DNA of 64,000 nucleotides from assembly GCA_013215465.1 (NCBI GenBank), contig JABSOW010000009.1, positions 95,162 to 159,161 on the forward strand, written 5' to 3'. Each line of letters opens with the position of its first letter. Position 1 is the first letter of the stretch. Below, piece after piece: positions 1 to 8,632 of the stretch. Made by a program: the position numbers and the translations under genes. The notes below the pieces were generated by a model that made no database searches, was not told the DNA's origin, and saw only the letters and a program-made list of their open reading frames with translations. This DNA is from Colwellia sp. (GTDB taxonomy: Bacteria; Pseudomonadota; Gammaproteobacteria; Enterobacterales; Alteromonadaceae).

Positions 1-407
1 GGAATATCTACAACGGTAAAGTGCATAAAGGCGAAAGTATCCGTGTTTTCCCGTTATCTAACTGGACTGAGCTTGATATTTGGCAGTACATCTATTTAGA
101 AAGTATTCCTATTGTGCCACTTTATTTAGCCAAAAAACGCCCAGTCGTTGAGCGTGATGGTACCTTGATCATGGTTGATGATGATCGTATGCCTATTGGT
201 GATGATGAAGAAATTCAAATGAAGAGTGTTCGCTTTAGAACCTTAGGTTGTTACCCATTAACAGGGGCGGTTGAGTCAACAGCAGATACCTTACCTGAAA
301 TTATTCAAGAAATGTTATTAACCAAAACTTCTGAGCGTCAAGGTCGTGTTATTGATCACGATAGCTCAGGTTCAATGGAAAAGAAAAAAATGGAAGGTTA
401 CTTTTAA
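1..407 (+). CDS. cysD: Sulfate adenylyltransferase subunit 2, C-terminal part
   Basis: CysD is the small catalytic subunit of ATP sulfurylase. With CysN it makes adenosine 5'-phosphosulfate from sulfate and ATP in the cytoplasm. Only the C-terminal part is present: the frame is open from base 3 and the start lies upstream of the window. The stretch [16 protein letters not shown] is the characteristic CysD C-terminal block, followed by the arginine-rich [16 protein letters not shown] segment and the final KKKMEGYF. cysN follows after 69 bp, so the usual cysDN operon is intact here. The identification is secure; the gene is truncated only by the window edge. Confidence 0.96.
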   Translation, partial: NIYNGKVHKGESIRVFPLSNWTELDIWQYIYLESIPIVPLYLAKKRPVVERDGTLIMVDDDRMPIGDDEEIQMKSVRFRTLGCYPLTGAVESTADTLPEIIQEMLLTKTSERQGRVIDHDSSGSMEKKKMEGYF

Positions 408-476
408 ATAAGTGAGCTAAACGCCATTTTACCACATAACATTTTTATTTGATTAAAATTTCCGAAGGAAAAACTT

Positions 477-1877
477 ATGAGTCACCAATCAGACTTAATC
501 GAAGAAGACATTCAAGCTTATTTAAAGCAACATGAAAACAAAGAGTTAGTAAGGTTTTTAACCTGTGGTAGCGTCGATGATGGTAAAAGTACCTTAATAG
601 GGCGTTTATTACATGATTCAAAAATGATCTTTGAAGATCAGCTTGCTGCTATTGAAAAAGATTCTAAAAAATCAGGCACTACCGGCGATACCATTGATTT
701 AGCCTTATTGGTTGATGGTTTACAATCTGAGCGTGAGCAGGGCATTACCATCGATGTTGCTTATCGCTATTTCTCCACCGATAAACGTAAATTTATTATT
801 GCCGATACTCCCGGTCATGAGCAATATACTCGCAACATGGCAACCGGTGCGTCAACCTGTGATATCGCTATTATCTTGATTGATGCCCGTTACGGCGTGC
901 AAGTTCAAACCCGCCGCCATTCATTTATTTGTTCATTATTGGGTATTAAACATATTATTGTTGCGGTCAATAAAATGGACTTGGTTGACTACTCGCAAGA
1001 GCGCTATCAAGCCATTAAGAAAGATTACCGTGAATTTGCAGAGTCGCTTGAATTTTCTGATGTGCGTTTTATTCCAATGTCCGCATTAAATGGCGACAAC
1101 GTGGTTGAAGAAAGTGAAAACATGTCTTGGTATCCTGGTGCTACGTTAATGAAGCTGCTAAATACCATGGACGTAAAAGTAACCGAAGAGTTTACTGAGC
1201 TGCGCTTCCAAGTACAGTATGTTAACCGTCCTAACTTAGATTTTCGTGGTTTTGCTGGTACGCTTGCTTCCGGTCATGTATTGGTTGGCGATACCATTGT
1301 GGCTTTACCTTCAGGTAAAGAAAGTGTGGTTAAAGAAATTGTTACCTTTGATGGTAACCTTGAACGCGCTGATAAAGGTATGGCGGTAACGTTAACCTTA
1401 GAAGATGAAATTGATATCAGTCGCGGTGAAATGATTGTTAAAAAAGGCAGTTTACCAACCTCAGCAAAAGAGCTCAATGCGACCGTAGTATGGATGCATG
1501 AGAATGAGCTTGAGCCAGGTCGTGAATACTTCATTAAACATGGCAGTAAAATGACTACCGGCCATGCGAGTAAAATTGTTAGCAAGTATGATGTTAATAC
1601 CATGGAAAAACTCGCTACCTCACAATTAGCGATGAATGAAATAGGCATTGTTGATTTTGTTATTAGTGAAGCGTTACATTTTGATGACTATCAAGAAAAT
1701 CGTGGTACGGGCGCCTTTATCATTATTGACCGTTTGAGTAATGTAACTGTTGGTGCTGGTATGATAAATCACGCTATTGATGGTCTAGTTCATGAGTATT
1801 CAACCTTTGAATTAGAGTTAAATGCCTTAGTTCGTAAGCAGTTCCCACATTGGGGTGCAAGGGATATTACTAAATAG
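477..1877 (+). CDS. cysN: Sulfate adenylyltransferase subunit 1 (GTPase)
   Basis: CysN is the regulatory GTPase of ATP sulfurylase, whose GTP hydrolysis drives APS formation by CysD. The 466-aa protein has an EF-Tu-like G domain: G1 GSVDDGKS at residues 31-38, G3 [12 protein letters not shown] near residue 110 and G4 NKMD near 165. Two beta-barrel domains follow to the C terminus. There is no fused CysC kinase domain; APS kinase is a separate gene further down. The ATG is preceded by a GAAGGA ribosome site. A strong hairpin terminator follows at about 1922, so the permease and cysC downstream probably have their own promoter. Confidence 0.97.
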   Translation: MSHQSDLIEEDIQAYLKQHENKELVRFLTCGSVDDGKSTLIGRLLHDSKMIFEDQLAAIEKDSKKSGTTGDTIDLALLVDGLQSEREQGITIDVAYRYFSTDKRKFIIADTPGHEQYTRNMATGASTCDIAIILIDARYGVQVQTRRHSFICSLLGIKHIIVAVNKMDLVDYSQERYQAIKKDYREFAESLEFSDVRFIPMSALNGDNVVEESENMSWYPGATLMKLLNTMDVKVTEEFTELRFQVQYVNRPNLDFRGFAGTLASGHVLVGDTIVALPSGKESVVKEIVTFDGNLERADKGMAVTLTLEDEIDISRGEMIVKKGSLPTSAKELNATVVWMHENELEPGREYFIKHGSKMTTGHASKIVSKYDVNTMEKLATSQLAMNEIGIVDFVISEALHFDDYQENRGTGAFIIIDRLSNVTVGAGMINHAIDGLVHEYSTFELELNALVRKQFPHWGARDITK

Positions 1878-1921
1878 CTATTAACAATTCCCCTTGTCGC
1901 TGTAGCGCCTAATTAATGCGT

Positions 1922-1960
1922 AAAAAGTACTCATTGACTATCGTTAATGAGTACTTTTTT
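1922..1960 (+). terminator. Rho-independent terminator after cysN
   Basis: A 14-base left arm at 1922-1935 (core GTACTCATT) pairs perfectly with 1946-1959 across a 10-nt loop. The right arm runs into a T-tract at 1955-1960. It lies 45 bp behind the cysN stop and points the same way. Confidence 0.85.
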
Positions 1961-2032
1961 CTTTCGTTTGAATACTACAGCCTAAAGTTGAATATTTAGT
2001 TATTACGAGATGTTTAGTTTAAGTTTTAACAA

Positions 2033-2112
2033 GTAATACCATTCGAATTAATTAAGTGGCTAAAGTTCAATGAGAATAAATTTTCAAGTTCAAGGCGCGT
2101 GATTGGTATCAT
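2033..2112. repeat. Degenerate intergenic repeat of the TACCA...TGGTA type
   Basis: The left end TAATACCATTCGAATTAATT and the right end GATTGGTATCATA form an imperfect inverted pair around an AT-rich core, just upstream of the permease gene. The ends resemble those of the repeats at 22385-22649, 26650-26686, 38834-38881 and 45584-45611. The assignment is based on end similarity only, so it is tentative. Confidence 0.4.
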
Positions 2113-2123
2113 ATAGGATGATA

Positions 2124-3851
2124 ATGACAATAGAACAGTGGTTGATGATAGCGGTTTTTATCGCCACTTTTGTTGGCTTACTTAACTATCAAAAAGTACC
2201 GGAACGGGTGTTTTCAGTAACAGTACTTGCTTGTTTAACATTATCTTTTGTTAGTGTTGACGATATTCTTGCTAATGCAGTAAACCCCGGTTTAGTTACC
2301 CTGATTTTACTGGTACTTTGTTCATTTTCTTTTGAGCGTACCAGTATTTTACGTCGAATGAGTCATCGTGTGTTTAATGGCTCTAAAGTCAGCTCGATGC
2401 TACGGCTTTTGATTGGTACCGCATTTGCCTCTGCAATCATGAGTAATACGGCAGTAGTGGCAACACTAATTAATAGTGTTAAAAATAATAAGTTGATCAA
2501 CCCCGGGAAATTATTATTACCCCTGTCTTATGCTGCTATTTTAGGCGGCACTCTCACACTGGTTGGCACTTCTACCAACCTTATTGTTAATAGTCTGCTA
2601 ATTAAACAAGGGGCGGTTGGTTTTAGTTTCTTTGATTTTACCGCAATTGGTATTGTCGCCTTATTACTTTGCTTACTATTAGTTATATTACGCGCTAGAA
2701 CGTTACCGGATATAGAACAAAGTCAATTGTTAGCACAAGAATATTTACTTGAAGCTGAAGTGGCTGCTGACTCTAAATTGGTCAATAAAACCATTGAAGA
2801 AAATGGCTTGAGGAATTTAGACGCATTATTTTTGGTGGAAATTGTTCGTCAAGAACGCTTGATAACACCCGTTACACCAGACGAAAGAGTACAAGCTGGA
2901 GATAAGTTGATCTTCAGTGGCGATATTTCAAAAGTATTAACCCTGCAACAGTTTGATGGTTTAACGCTATTTGCTGAGCAAGATGACTTATTACGTGATA
3001 ATTTAACCGAAGTATTAATTAAACCCGATTCAGCTATTGCTGGAAAAACATTAAAAAAAGCAGGCTTTCGTGCTCGCTTTGATGCCGCTGTTGTTGCCGT
3101 TCGTCGAGAAGGTTGTGCATTATCAGGTAAACTAGGTGACATTGTTTTACAGTCAGGTGATTTTTTGGTGCTAGCGGTTGGACAAGATTTTTCTAGTCGC
3201 ACTAACTTGTCGAAGAACTTCTTTATATTATCCGGCCATCAAGCGATAAATATGCTTAGTGGTTGGCGTGATCAAGCGACTGTTTGGGGATTTTTATTAG
3301 CGATCACTGTTTCTGTCTTAACACCAATTTCTCTGTTAAGTTGTTTATTTATTTATGTTGCTATGCTTATTTTTAGTGGTGCATTAACGGTAAATGAAAT
3401 TAAACGTCGATTTCCTTTAGAAATTTGGATGATAGTGCTTGGCGCGTTAACCTTAGCAACTGCTATTGAAAATACTGGTTTGGCGGCTATGATAGCTGAG
3501 TCGATAAAGCAACTTCTTGATGGTAGTAGTGTTTATTTAGCTTTTATTGCTATTTTTGTTTTAACATTATTAATGACCGAATTGATAACCAATAGTGCAG
3601 CAGCAGCATTAACATTCCCTATTGCTTATAATATTGCTTTGGGCTTAGGGGTCGACCCAATACCTTTTGTGATGGCGGTAGCTTTTGCCGCTAGCGGTTC
3701 ATTTATCAGCCCTTATGGTTATCAAACTAATGTAATGGTTTATAACGCAGGTAATTATAAATTAGCCGATTTTGTAAAGTTTGGCTTACCTATTTCGATT
3801 GTCTACAGTGTTACCGTTTTGTTGATGATCCCCATTGTGTTTCCTTTTTAG
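2124..3851 (+). CDS. SLC13-family permease with TrkA-C (RCK-C) domains
   Basis: This is an integral membrane transporter of the SLC13/DASS (ion transporter superfamily) type. Hydrophobic segments fill the N-terminal 200 residues and the C-terminal 190. Between them lie two soluble TrkA-C-like domains (about residues 200-370), each with the pattern 'D..vLilaG'. The loop ATLINSVKNNKLINPGKLLL followed by GGTLTLVGTSTNLIVNS is the typical SNT helical-hairpin signature. Its position between cysN and cysC strongly suggests sulfate uptake, though the substrate is inferred from context. The frame is open from a TTG at 2103; ATG 2124 is preferred because of the AGG about 7 bases upstream, with ATG 2118 as an alternative. 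A degenerate repeat overlaps the upstream region. Confidence 0.9.
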   Translation: MTIEQWLMIAVFIATFVGLLNYQKVPERVFSVTVLACLTLSFVSVDDILANAVNPGLVTLILLVLCSFSFERTSILRRMSHRVFNGSKVSSMLRLLIGTAFASAIMSNTAVVATLINSVKNNKLINPGKLLLPLSYAAILGGTLTLVGTSTNLIVNSLLIKQGAVGFSFFDFTAIGIVALLLCLLLVILRARTLPDIEQSQLLAQEYLLEAEVAADSKLVNKTIEENGLRNLDALFLVEIVRQERLITPVTPDERVQAGDKLIFSGDISKVLTLQQFDGLTLFAEQDDLLRDNLTEVLIKPDSAIAGKTLKKAGFRARFDAAVVAVRREGCALSGKLGDIVLQSGDFLVLAVGQDFSSRTNLSKNFFILSGHQAINMLSGWRDQATVWGFLLAITVSVLTPISLLSCLFIYVAMLIFSGALTVNEIKRRFPLEIWMIVLGALTLATAIENTGLAAMIAESIKQLLDGSSVYLAFIAIFVLTLLMTELITNSAAAALTFPIAYNIALGLGVDPIPFVMAVAFAASGSFISPYGYQTNVMVYNAGNYKLADFVKFGLPISIVYSVTVLLMIPIVFPF

Positions 3852-3869
3852 ATTAAGAAAGAGTAAAGA

Positions 3870-4484
3870 ATGAAAACAGAAAATACTGTCTGGCATGAAC
3901 AACATGTTTCTAAAGCACAACGTGCGAGTTTAAAGCAACAACAACCCTGCCTACTTTGGTATACCGGTTTAAGCGGCTCTGGTAAGTCAACTGTTGCTAA
4001 TGCGGTAGATGCCTTATTATTTGAATTAGGTTGTCATAGTTATTTACTTGATGGTGATAATGTTCGTCATGGTTTAAATGGCGACTTAGGCTTTAGTGAT
4101 GAAGAGAGAGTTGAAAATATTCGCCGAATTGGTGAAGTGTCAAAACTGTTTCTTGATGCGGGTTTAATTGTATCTACTGCCTTTATTTCGCCTTTTAGTG
4201 AAGATAGAGCCAGTGCTAGAGCAAAATTAGCACAGGGCGAATTTATTGAAGTTTATATTGATACGCCAATAAGCGTTTGTGAACAACGAGATCCTAAAGG
4301 CTTGTATAAAAAAGCGCGTAAAGGTGAAATTAAAGATTTTACTGGTATAGACTCGGGCTATGATGTACCTCAAAATCCAGAAATCCATATAAAAACAGCT
4401 GAACAATCAATACAAAGTTGCGCGCAGCAAATTGTTAGTTATTTAGCTGAGCAAGGCTTTATTGATTTAGCCAAGCAGAGGTAA
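3870..4484 (+). CDS. cysC: Adenylyl-sulfate (APS) kinase
   Basis: CysC phosphorylates APS to 3'-phosphoadenylyl sulfate (PAPS), the second step of sulfate activation. The 204-aa protein has the P-loop GLSGSGKST at residues 33-41, the DGDNVRHGLNGDLGFS substrate-binding block, and the lid segment RDPKGLYKKARKGEIKDFTG. Its length is normal for a stand-alone bacterial CysC. It starts 18 bp after the permease gene with a GAAAGAG ribosome site, so the two are probably co-transcribed. The DHH phosphoesterase begins only 4 bp behind it. Confidence 0.97.
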   Translation: MKTENTVWHEQHVSKAQRASLKQQQPCLLWYTGLSGSGKSTVANAVDALLFELGCHSYLLDGDNVRHGLNGDLGFSDEERVENIRRIGEVSKLFLDAGLIVSTAFISPFSEDRASARAKLAQGEFIEVYIDTPISVCEQRDPKGLYKKARKGEIKDFTGIDSGYDVPQNPEIHIKTAEQSIQSCAQQIVSYLAEQGFIDLAKQR

Positions 4485-4488
4485 CAGC

Positions 4489-5472
4489 ATGCATTATGAT
4501 GTTTTTAACGGCGATGCTGATGGCATTATTGCCTTATTACAACTGCGTTTATCTAAAAAGGAAGCACAGCCAAGCGAAGTAACACTTATTACCGGTGTTA
4601 AACGTGATATTAGCTTACTTAAGCAAGTTGATGCTAATCTAGCGACTTCTGCCACAGTATTAGATATATCGTTAGAAAAAAACAATGATGCTTTGGTTCA
4701 ACTGCTCGAAAAAGAAGTAAACATTTTTTATGTTGATCACCATAGAACGGGTGATATCCCTCAGTCAAAGCGGCTAGTCAGTTTACTCGATACTGATGCT
4801 AATACTTGTACCAGTCTTTTAGTTAATAACCACCTTAGTGGAGAATTTGTTACTTGGGCTATCGCTGCTGCTTTTGGCGATAACATGCAAACTTCTGCAG
4901 AAGCTCTTGCTAAGCAGTACCATTTTACATCAGCGCAACAATCGCTATTAAAAGAATTGGGCGTTTATATAAACTATAATGGCTATGGTCGCAGTGTTGA
5001 TGATTTGCATTTCCATCCTGCTGATTTATTTAAAAAATTATTAAATTATTCAGATCCTTTTGAGCTGATTAATGAGCCAGACTCTGTTTTCTTGCAGCTC
5101 AAAGATGCCTATTTGGCTGATATGAATAAAGCTAAAACAGCAAAAGTACTTACTGAAAATGCTAGTTTTAAGGCGGTTCAATTAGCTGATGAGCCGTGGG
5201 CAAGACGAGTTAGCGGTGTCTTTGGTAATGATCTAGCTAATGCATCACCGAATAAAGCGCATGCTGTTCTTACGCTAAATGAAAGTACCTTAAATGCCGG
5301 TAATAGTTATACTGTTAGTCTAAGAGCCCCGTTAAGTAACAAACAGGGGGCTGGCGAACTATGTGCTAGCTTTCCAACGGGTGGTGGTAGAGCTGCTGCT
5401 GCAGGCATTAATGACTTACCTCAAGAAATGCTTAGCGATTTTTTTGATAGCGTGTCAAAATATTACGCATAA
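4489..5472 (+). CDS. DHH-family phosphoesterase
   Basis: This 327-aa protein belongs to the DHH/DHHA1 phosphoesterase superfamily (metal-dependent hydrolases such as RecJ and oligoribonucleases). It has the N-terminal FNGDADGIIAL motif, the eponymous VDHH near residue 87, a conserved central AAAFGDN block, and a C-terminal glycine-rich TGGGRAAAAGIN that matches the DHHA1 substrate loop. It lies 4 bp behind cysC and 34 bp before galE. Co-transcription with cysC suggests a possible role on a phosphoadenosine-type by-product, but that is inference; the substrate is unknown. Confidence 0.8.
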   Translation: MHYDVFNGDADGIIALLQLRLSKKEAQPSEVTLITGVKRDISLLKQVDANLATSATVLDISLEKNNDALVQLLEKEVNIFYVDHHRTGDIPQSKRLVSLLDTDANTCTSLLVNNHLSGEFVTWAIAAAFGDNMQTSAEALAKQYHFTSAQQSLLKELGVYINYNGYGRSVDDLHFHPADLFKKLLNYSDPFELINEPDSVFLQLKDAYLADMNKAKTAKVLTENASFKAVQLADEPWARRVSGVFGNDLANASPNKAHAVLTLNESTLNAGNSYTVSLRAPLSNKQGAGELCASFPTGGGRAAAAGINDLPQEMLSDFFDSVSKYYA

Positions 5473-5506
5473 AGTATAACTTACCAGCTAAAAAGGAAGA
5501 TAAGAG

Positions 5507-6517
5507 ATGAGTTTATTAATTACTGGTGGTACTGGCTATATAGGTAGCCATACGGTCGTTGAGTTGCAAGCCTTAGCCAATGAGCAAGATATTATTATTG
5601 TCGATGATTTATCAAATTCCTCTACTAAAGTACTTGCTCGAATTAAGAAAATAACGGGTAAAACCGTTACCTTCATTAAAGCGGATATTTGTGATTATGA
5701 GGCGATGAATGAGGTATTTACTCAGCATAGTATTGATGCTGTAATTCATTTTGCTGGTCATAAAGCGGTTGGTGAGTCGAGTGAAAAACCGCTGAGTTAT
5801 TATTATAATAATGTGTCGGGCACGGTTATATTACTTAAGGTCATGGCTGAAAAAAATGTTAAAAAGCTTGTTTTTAGCTCTTCTGCAACCGTTTATGGCG
5901 ATAATGTTTCACCACTTAATGAAACCATGTCAACTTCAGCAACCAATCCTTACGGCCAAACAAAACTAATGATCGAGCATATTCTGTTTGATTTAGCAAA
6001 AAGTGACAGTGATTGGTCTATTGCTTGTTTACGTTACTTTAACCCTATTGGCGCGCATGAATCAGGTTTGATTGGTGAAAACCCTAATGGTATTCCTAAT
6101 AATTTATTGCCTTATGTTGCTCAAGTCGCGGTAGGTCGATTGGCTCAACTACAAGTATTCGGTGATGATTATGACACGGTAGATGGCACTGGAGTCCGTG
6201 ATTATATTCATGTGGTTGATTTGGCACAAGGCCATGTTAAAGCGTTGCAAAACCTAGATAAAATATCAGGTTGCCAAGCTATTAATTTAGGCACAGGTAA
6301 TGGCACTTCTGTATTAGAGATTGTTAATACCTTTAAAGAAATCAGTGGCCAAAATATTCCGTATCAAATAGTCCCTAGACGTGCAGGCGATTTAGCAACC
6401 GTTTATGCTGATGCTAATTTAGCGCATGAATTACTTGATTGGCAAGCAACGAGAAATTTACATACTATGATTTCAGATACTTGGCGTTGGCAGTCAGAAA
6501 ACCCGCAAGGCTTCTAA
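5507..6517 (+). CDS. galE: UDP-glucose 4-epimerase
   Basis: GalE interconverts UDP-glucose and UDP-galactose with a tightly bound NAD, supplying galactose for surface polysaccharide. The 336-aa protein is an extended short-chain dehydrogenase. It has the nucleotide-binding GGTGYIGSHT at residues 7-16, SSSATVYG with the catalytic Ser/Thr region, and the YxxxK pair in NPYGQTKL. Also visible are the GalE-typical RYFNPIGAHESGLIGE and DGTGVRDYIHVVDLA blocks. It has a clear AAGGAAG ribosome site and a strong terminator behind it. It is not next to other gal genes. Confidence 0.96.
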   Translation: MSLLITGGTGYIGSHTVVELQALANEQDIIIVDDLSNSSTKVLARIKKITGKTVTFIKADICDYEAMNEVFTQHSIDAVIHFAGHKAVGESSEKPLSYYYNNVSGTVILLKVMAEKNVKKLVFSSSATVYGDNVSPLNETMSTSATNPYGQTKLMIEHILFDLAKSDSDWSIACLRYFNPIGAHESGLIGENPNGIPNNLLPYVAQVAVGRLAQLQVFGDDYDTVDGTGVRDYIHVVDLAQGHVKALQNLDKISGCQAINLGTGNGTSVLEIVNTFKEISGQNIPYQIVPRRAGDLATVYADANLAHELLDWQATRNLHTMISDTWRWQSENPQGF

Positions 6518-6534
6518 CGGCTAAATTAATTGAA

Positions 6535-6562
6535 ATTCCGAGTTGATGCTCGGAATATTTTT
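6535..6562 (+). terminator. Terminator after galE
   Basis: An 8-bp perfect stem, ATTCCGAG / CTCGGAAT (6535-6542 and 6549-6556), with the 6-nt loop TTGATG is followed by ATTTTTG. It lies between the convergent galE and the DUF3365 gene and is oriented for galE. Confidence 0.85.
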
Positions 6563-6591
6563 GTCAATGAAGTTTAGCTAAAGCTTTTTCG

Positions 6592-7173
6592 TTAAAGCTT
6601 CTTAGTTAAACTAAATGCCCCTCTTATTTGTCCTAATGAATAACCTGTTGCTTGATCTTTTGGGTAGTACTCATTTAATGCCGCTTTTGTTTCTACGCTT
6701 AATTCATTACCATGACATGTTAAGCAAAGTGGCGCTGTACCTTGTGCTTTCATAAAGCGAAACTCATTTTTAATAACTTCAGCTTTACTTATTGTTTTAG
6801 CCTTTTCACCTTGTAGCTGTCTTCGATTAAACTCTTCAAGTACTGATCTCTCCCATGCATTAGGTGTTGCACTGTGATTATTACGCGCTTTTAAACTCAC
6901 CCGTTTTACTTGCCAATTAGTTGATATACTCAGGTCTTTAGCAATTTCAGGTGCTTGCACCGAACATACTTCAATAGCTTGTTTTACACCACCTTCCGTG
7001 AGTGCTTTTTTTAACTGTGGTTTTAATGTGCCACCAAATTGTTTAACAATGGTTATTGCTTCAGCTTTTAGCGCTGAAATATCGATAGGTTGTGCATAAG
7101 ATGAAAATGAGTAGAGGAATAAAACTGAGCTGATTATAGATAATACTAAAGTGTTTTTTCTGTGATAGTACAT
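6592..7173 (-). CDS. DUF3365 haem-binding periplasmic protein
   Basis: This 193-aa exported protein has an N-terminal signal peptide (hydrophobic residues 9-26 ending in SSYAQP) and one c-type haem motif CLTCHG near residue 155, so it is probably a periplasmic monohaem cytochrome-like sensor or electron carrier. The body matches DUF3365 (Tll0287-like), with helical segments around EVCSVQAPEIA and VSLKARNNHSATPNAWE. It lies 29 bp downstream of the EAL-HDOD gene on the same strand and may be co-transcribed. Its role is not known; a redox or gas-sensing input to the neighbour would be speculation. Confidence 0.8.
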   Translation of the reverse strand: MYYHRKNTLVLSIISSVLFLYSFSSYAQPIDISALKAEAITIVKQFGGTLKPQLKKALTEGGVKQAIEVCSVQAPEIAKDLSISTNWQVKRVSLKARNNHSATPNAWERSVLEEFNRRQLQGEKAKTISKAEVIKNEFRFMKAQGTAPLCLTCHGNELSVETKAALNEYYPKDQATGYSLGQIRGAFSLTKKL

Positions 7174-7202
7174 ATTTGTTCCTGATGTTTAATGATAAGA
7201 GA

Positions 7203-8423
7203 TTATCCCGCTAATTGACTTTGCTCATCAGCCCACGCCAAGGCTTCATTATAATGTTTAACGGCTTGCTCTTTATCTAATTTGAGCTTTTCCATAACAA
7301 AGTTTGTTTTTTCCCATTGAGCATGTTCAATAAATTCAACTAATTTTATTATTGCGGCCATTACGCCTTTTCGTGTCAGTAGCGTCTCTTTAATTTCGCT
7401 TGCTAAGGGTAGTTTGTCGAGCACAACGGCTAACTCTTCATCTAAAATTGCATCTATCATAGATAATAACCCGGTTAGAAAAGCTATAGAGTCATCAAGT
7501 TGAGACTTCAAATCTTTAGCGACAAGTTCACAAAATTTAGCACGTGTCATGGCTAGTTTGATTAATTCTGTTGGTTTATCTGGGTTTGCGGTAACAGCAA
7601 ACATCAAACCAAGAAAGCGTTTTAGCTCGCTTGAGCCAAGAATGACTAACGCTTGTTTAATTGTTGATATTTCATTGTGGCGCCTAAAAATAGCCGAGTT
7701 TGCATAGCGAAGTAGTTTATATGATAAAGATACATCACGTTCAAAAACACGGGTTATGTTTGTTAAATCTAATTCGGGTTTAGAGGTTTCATATAATAGT
7801 TCAGCCATAGCAAGTTGAGAGGGTGATAAATTTTTAGTTTTTACCATTTCCGGCTTAGCAAAAAAGAACCCTTGGAAATACTTAAAGCCCAGTTGTAGTG
7901 CTTGATCGTATTCTTGATAGGTTTCTACTTTCTCGGCTAACAAGTCAATATGTGGGTATTCTTTAACCGCTTCAATAATTTGTTTAATTTCTTCAAAACT
8001 GGTTTGCTGAATATCGACTTTAATAATTTTGATAAAAGGATAGAAATGCGACCAAACACTTTGGTGCTCATAATCATCTAAAGCGATGGTATAACCTTTA
8101 CCGTGTAAGTCTTTACAAATACTTAATAATTTTTTACCAGGCTTAACCGTTTCGAGTATTTCTACAACAACTTCTTCATTAGTTAGCATTTCAGGATAAC
8201 CTTGGCTTAAGGTTTCTAAAGTGAAATTGATAAAAGCGGGTTTATTACTAGTAAAATCACTAATGCCCATGTTGAATTTGCTCGCTTCAATCATTTTGCT
8301 AGTTGCTTCGTCACCGTCTATTTCAGGGAAAACATTATCTATGCTATCGCGAAAAAGCAATTCATAAGCATAGAGATTTTTGTTTGCATCTAAAATAGGC
8401 TGTCTTGCGGCATAAAAGTACAT
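7203..8423 (-). CDS. EAL-HDOD signalling protein (YuxH type)
   Basis: The 406-aa cytoplasmic protein has an N-terminal EAL-like domain (about residues 1-200) and a C-terminal HDOD domain (about 200-390). It starts with the family hallmark ARQPILDANKNLYAYELLFR. The EAL signature is degenerate (YELLFRD), while the ALDDYEH and KVDIQQT strands remain. This suggests c-di-GMP binding or a regulatory role rather than hydrolysis. The HDOD part carries LSYKLLRYANSAIFRR and IKQALVILGSSELKRFL. It is the first gene of a two-gene minus-strand unit with the DUF3365 haem protein. Confidence 0.88.
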   Translation of the reverse strand: MYFYAARQPILDANKNLYAYELLFRDSIDNVFPEIDGDEATSKMIEASKFNMGISDFTSNKPAFINFTLETLSQGYPEMLTNEEVVVEILETVKPGKKLLSICKDLHGKGYTIALDDYEHQSVWSHFYPFIKIIKVDIQQTSFEEIKQIIEAVKEYPHIDLLAEKVETYQEYDQALQLGFKYFQGFFFAKPEMVKTKNLSPSQLAMAELLYETSKPELDLTNITRVFERDVSLSYKLLRYANSAIFRRHNEISTIKQALVILGSSELKRFLGLMFAVTANPDKPTELIKLAMTRAKFCELVAKDLKSQLDDSIAFLTGLLSMIDAILDEELAVVLDKLPLASEIKETLLTRKGVMAAIIKLVEFIEHAQWEKTNFVMEKLKLDKEQAVKHYNEALAWADEQSQLAG

Positions 8424-8632
8424 AGTTTGAGCGATATCTTTATAATAAAAACAATTACTAATAAATATACCTGTTCTTGTTAAAGATGCAAGATTCAGCG
8501 GAGAATTATCACTATATATTTACTATAATATATTTAGGTATAATCAACGCTAAGATATATTTATGGCTAAGTTTTTGATAGCGTCATAGGGCGTTTTTTA
8601 GCCACAACTTATAAAAAATAAAGGGGAATCAT

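Noticed and set aside
7203..8423. Active c-di-GMP phosphodiesterase
   Set aside because: The EAL signature is degenerate (ELL) in the YuxH-type protein, so it is described as a signalling protein without claimed hydrolysis.
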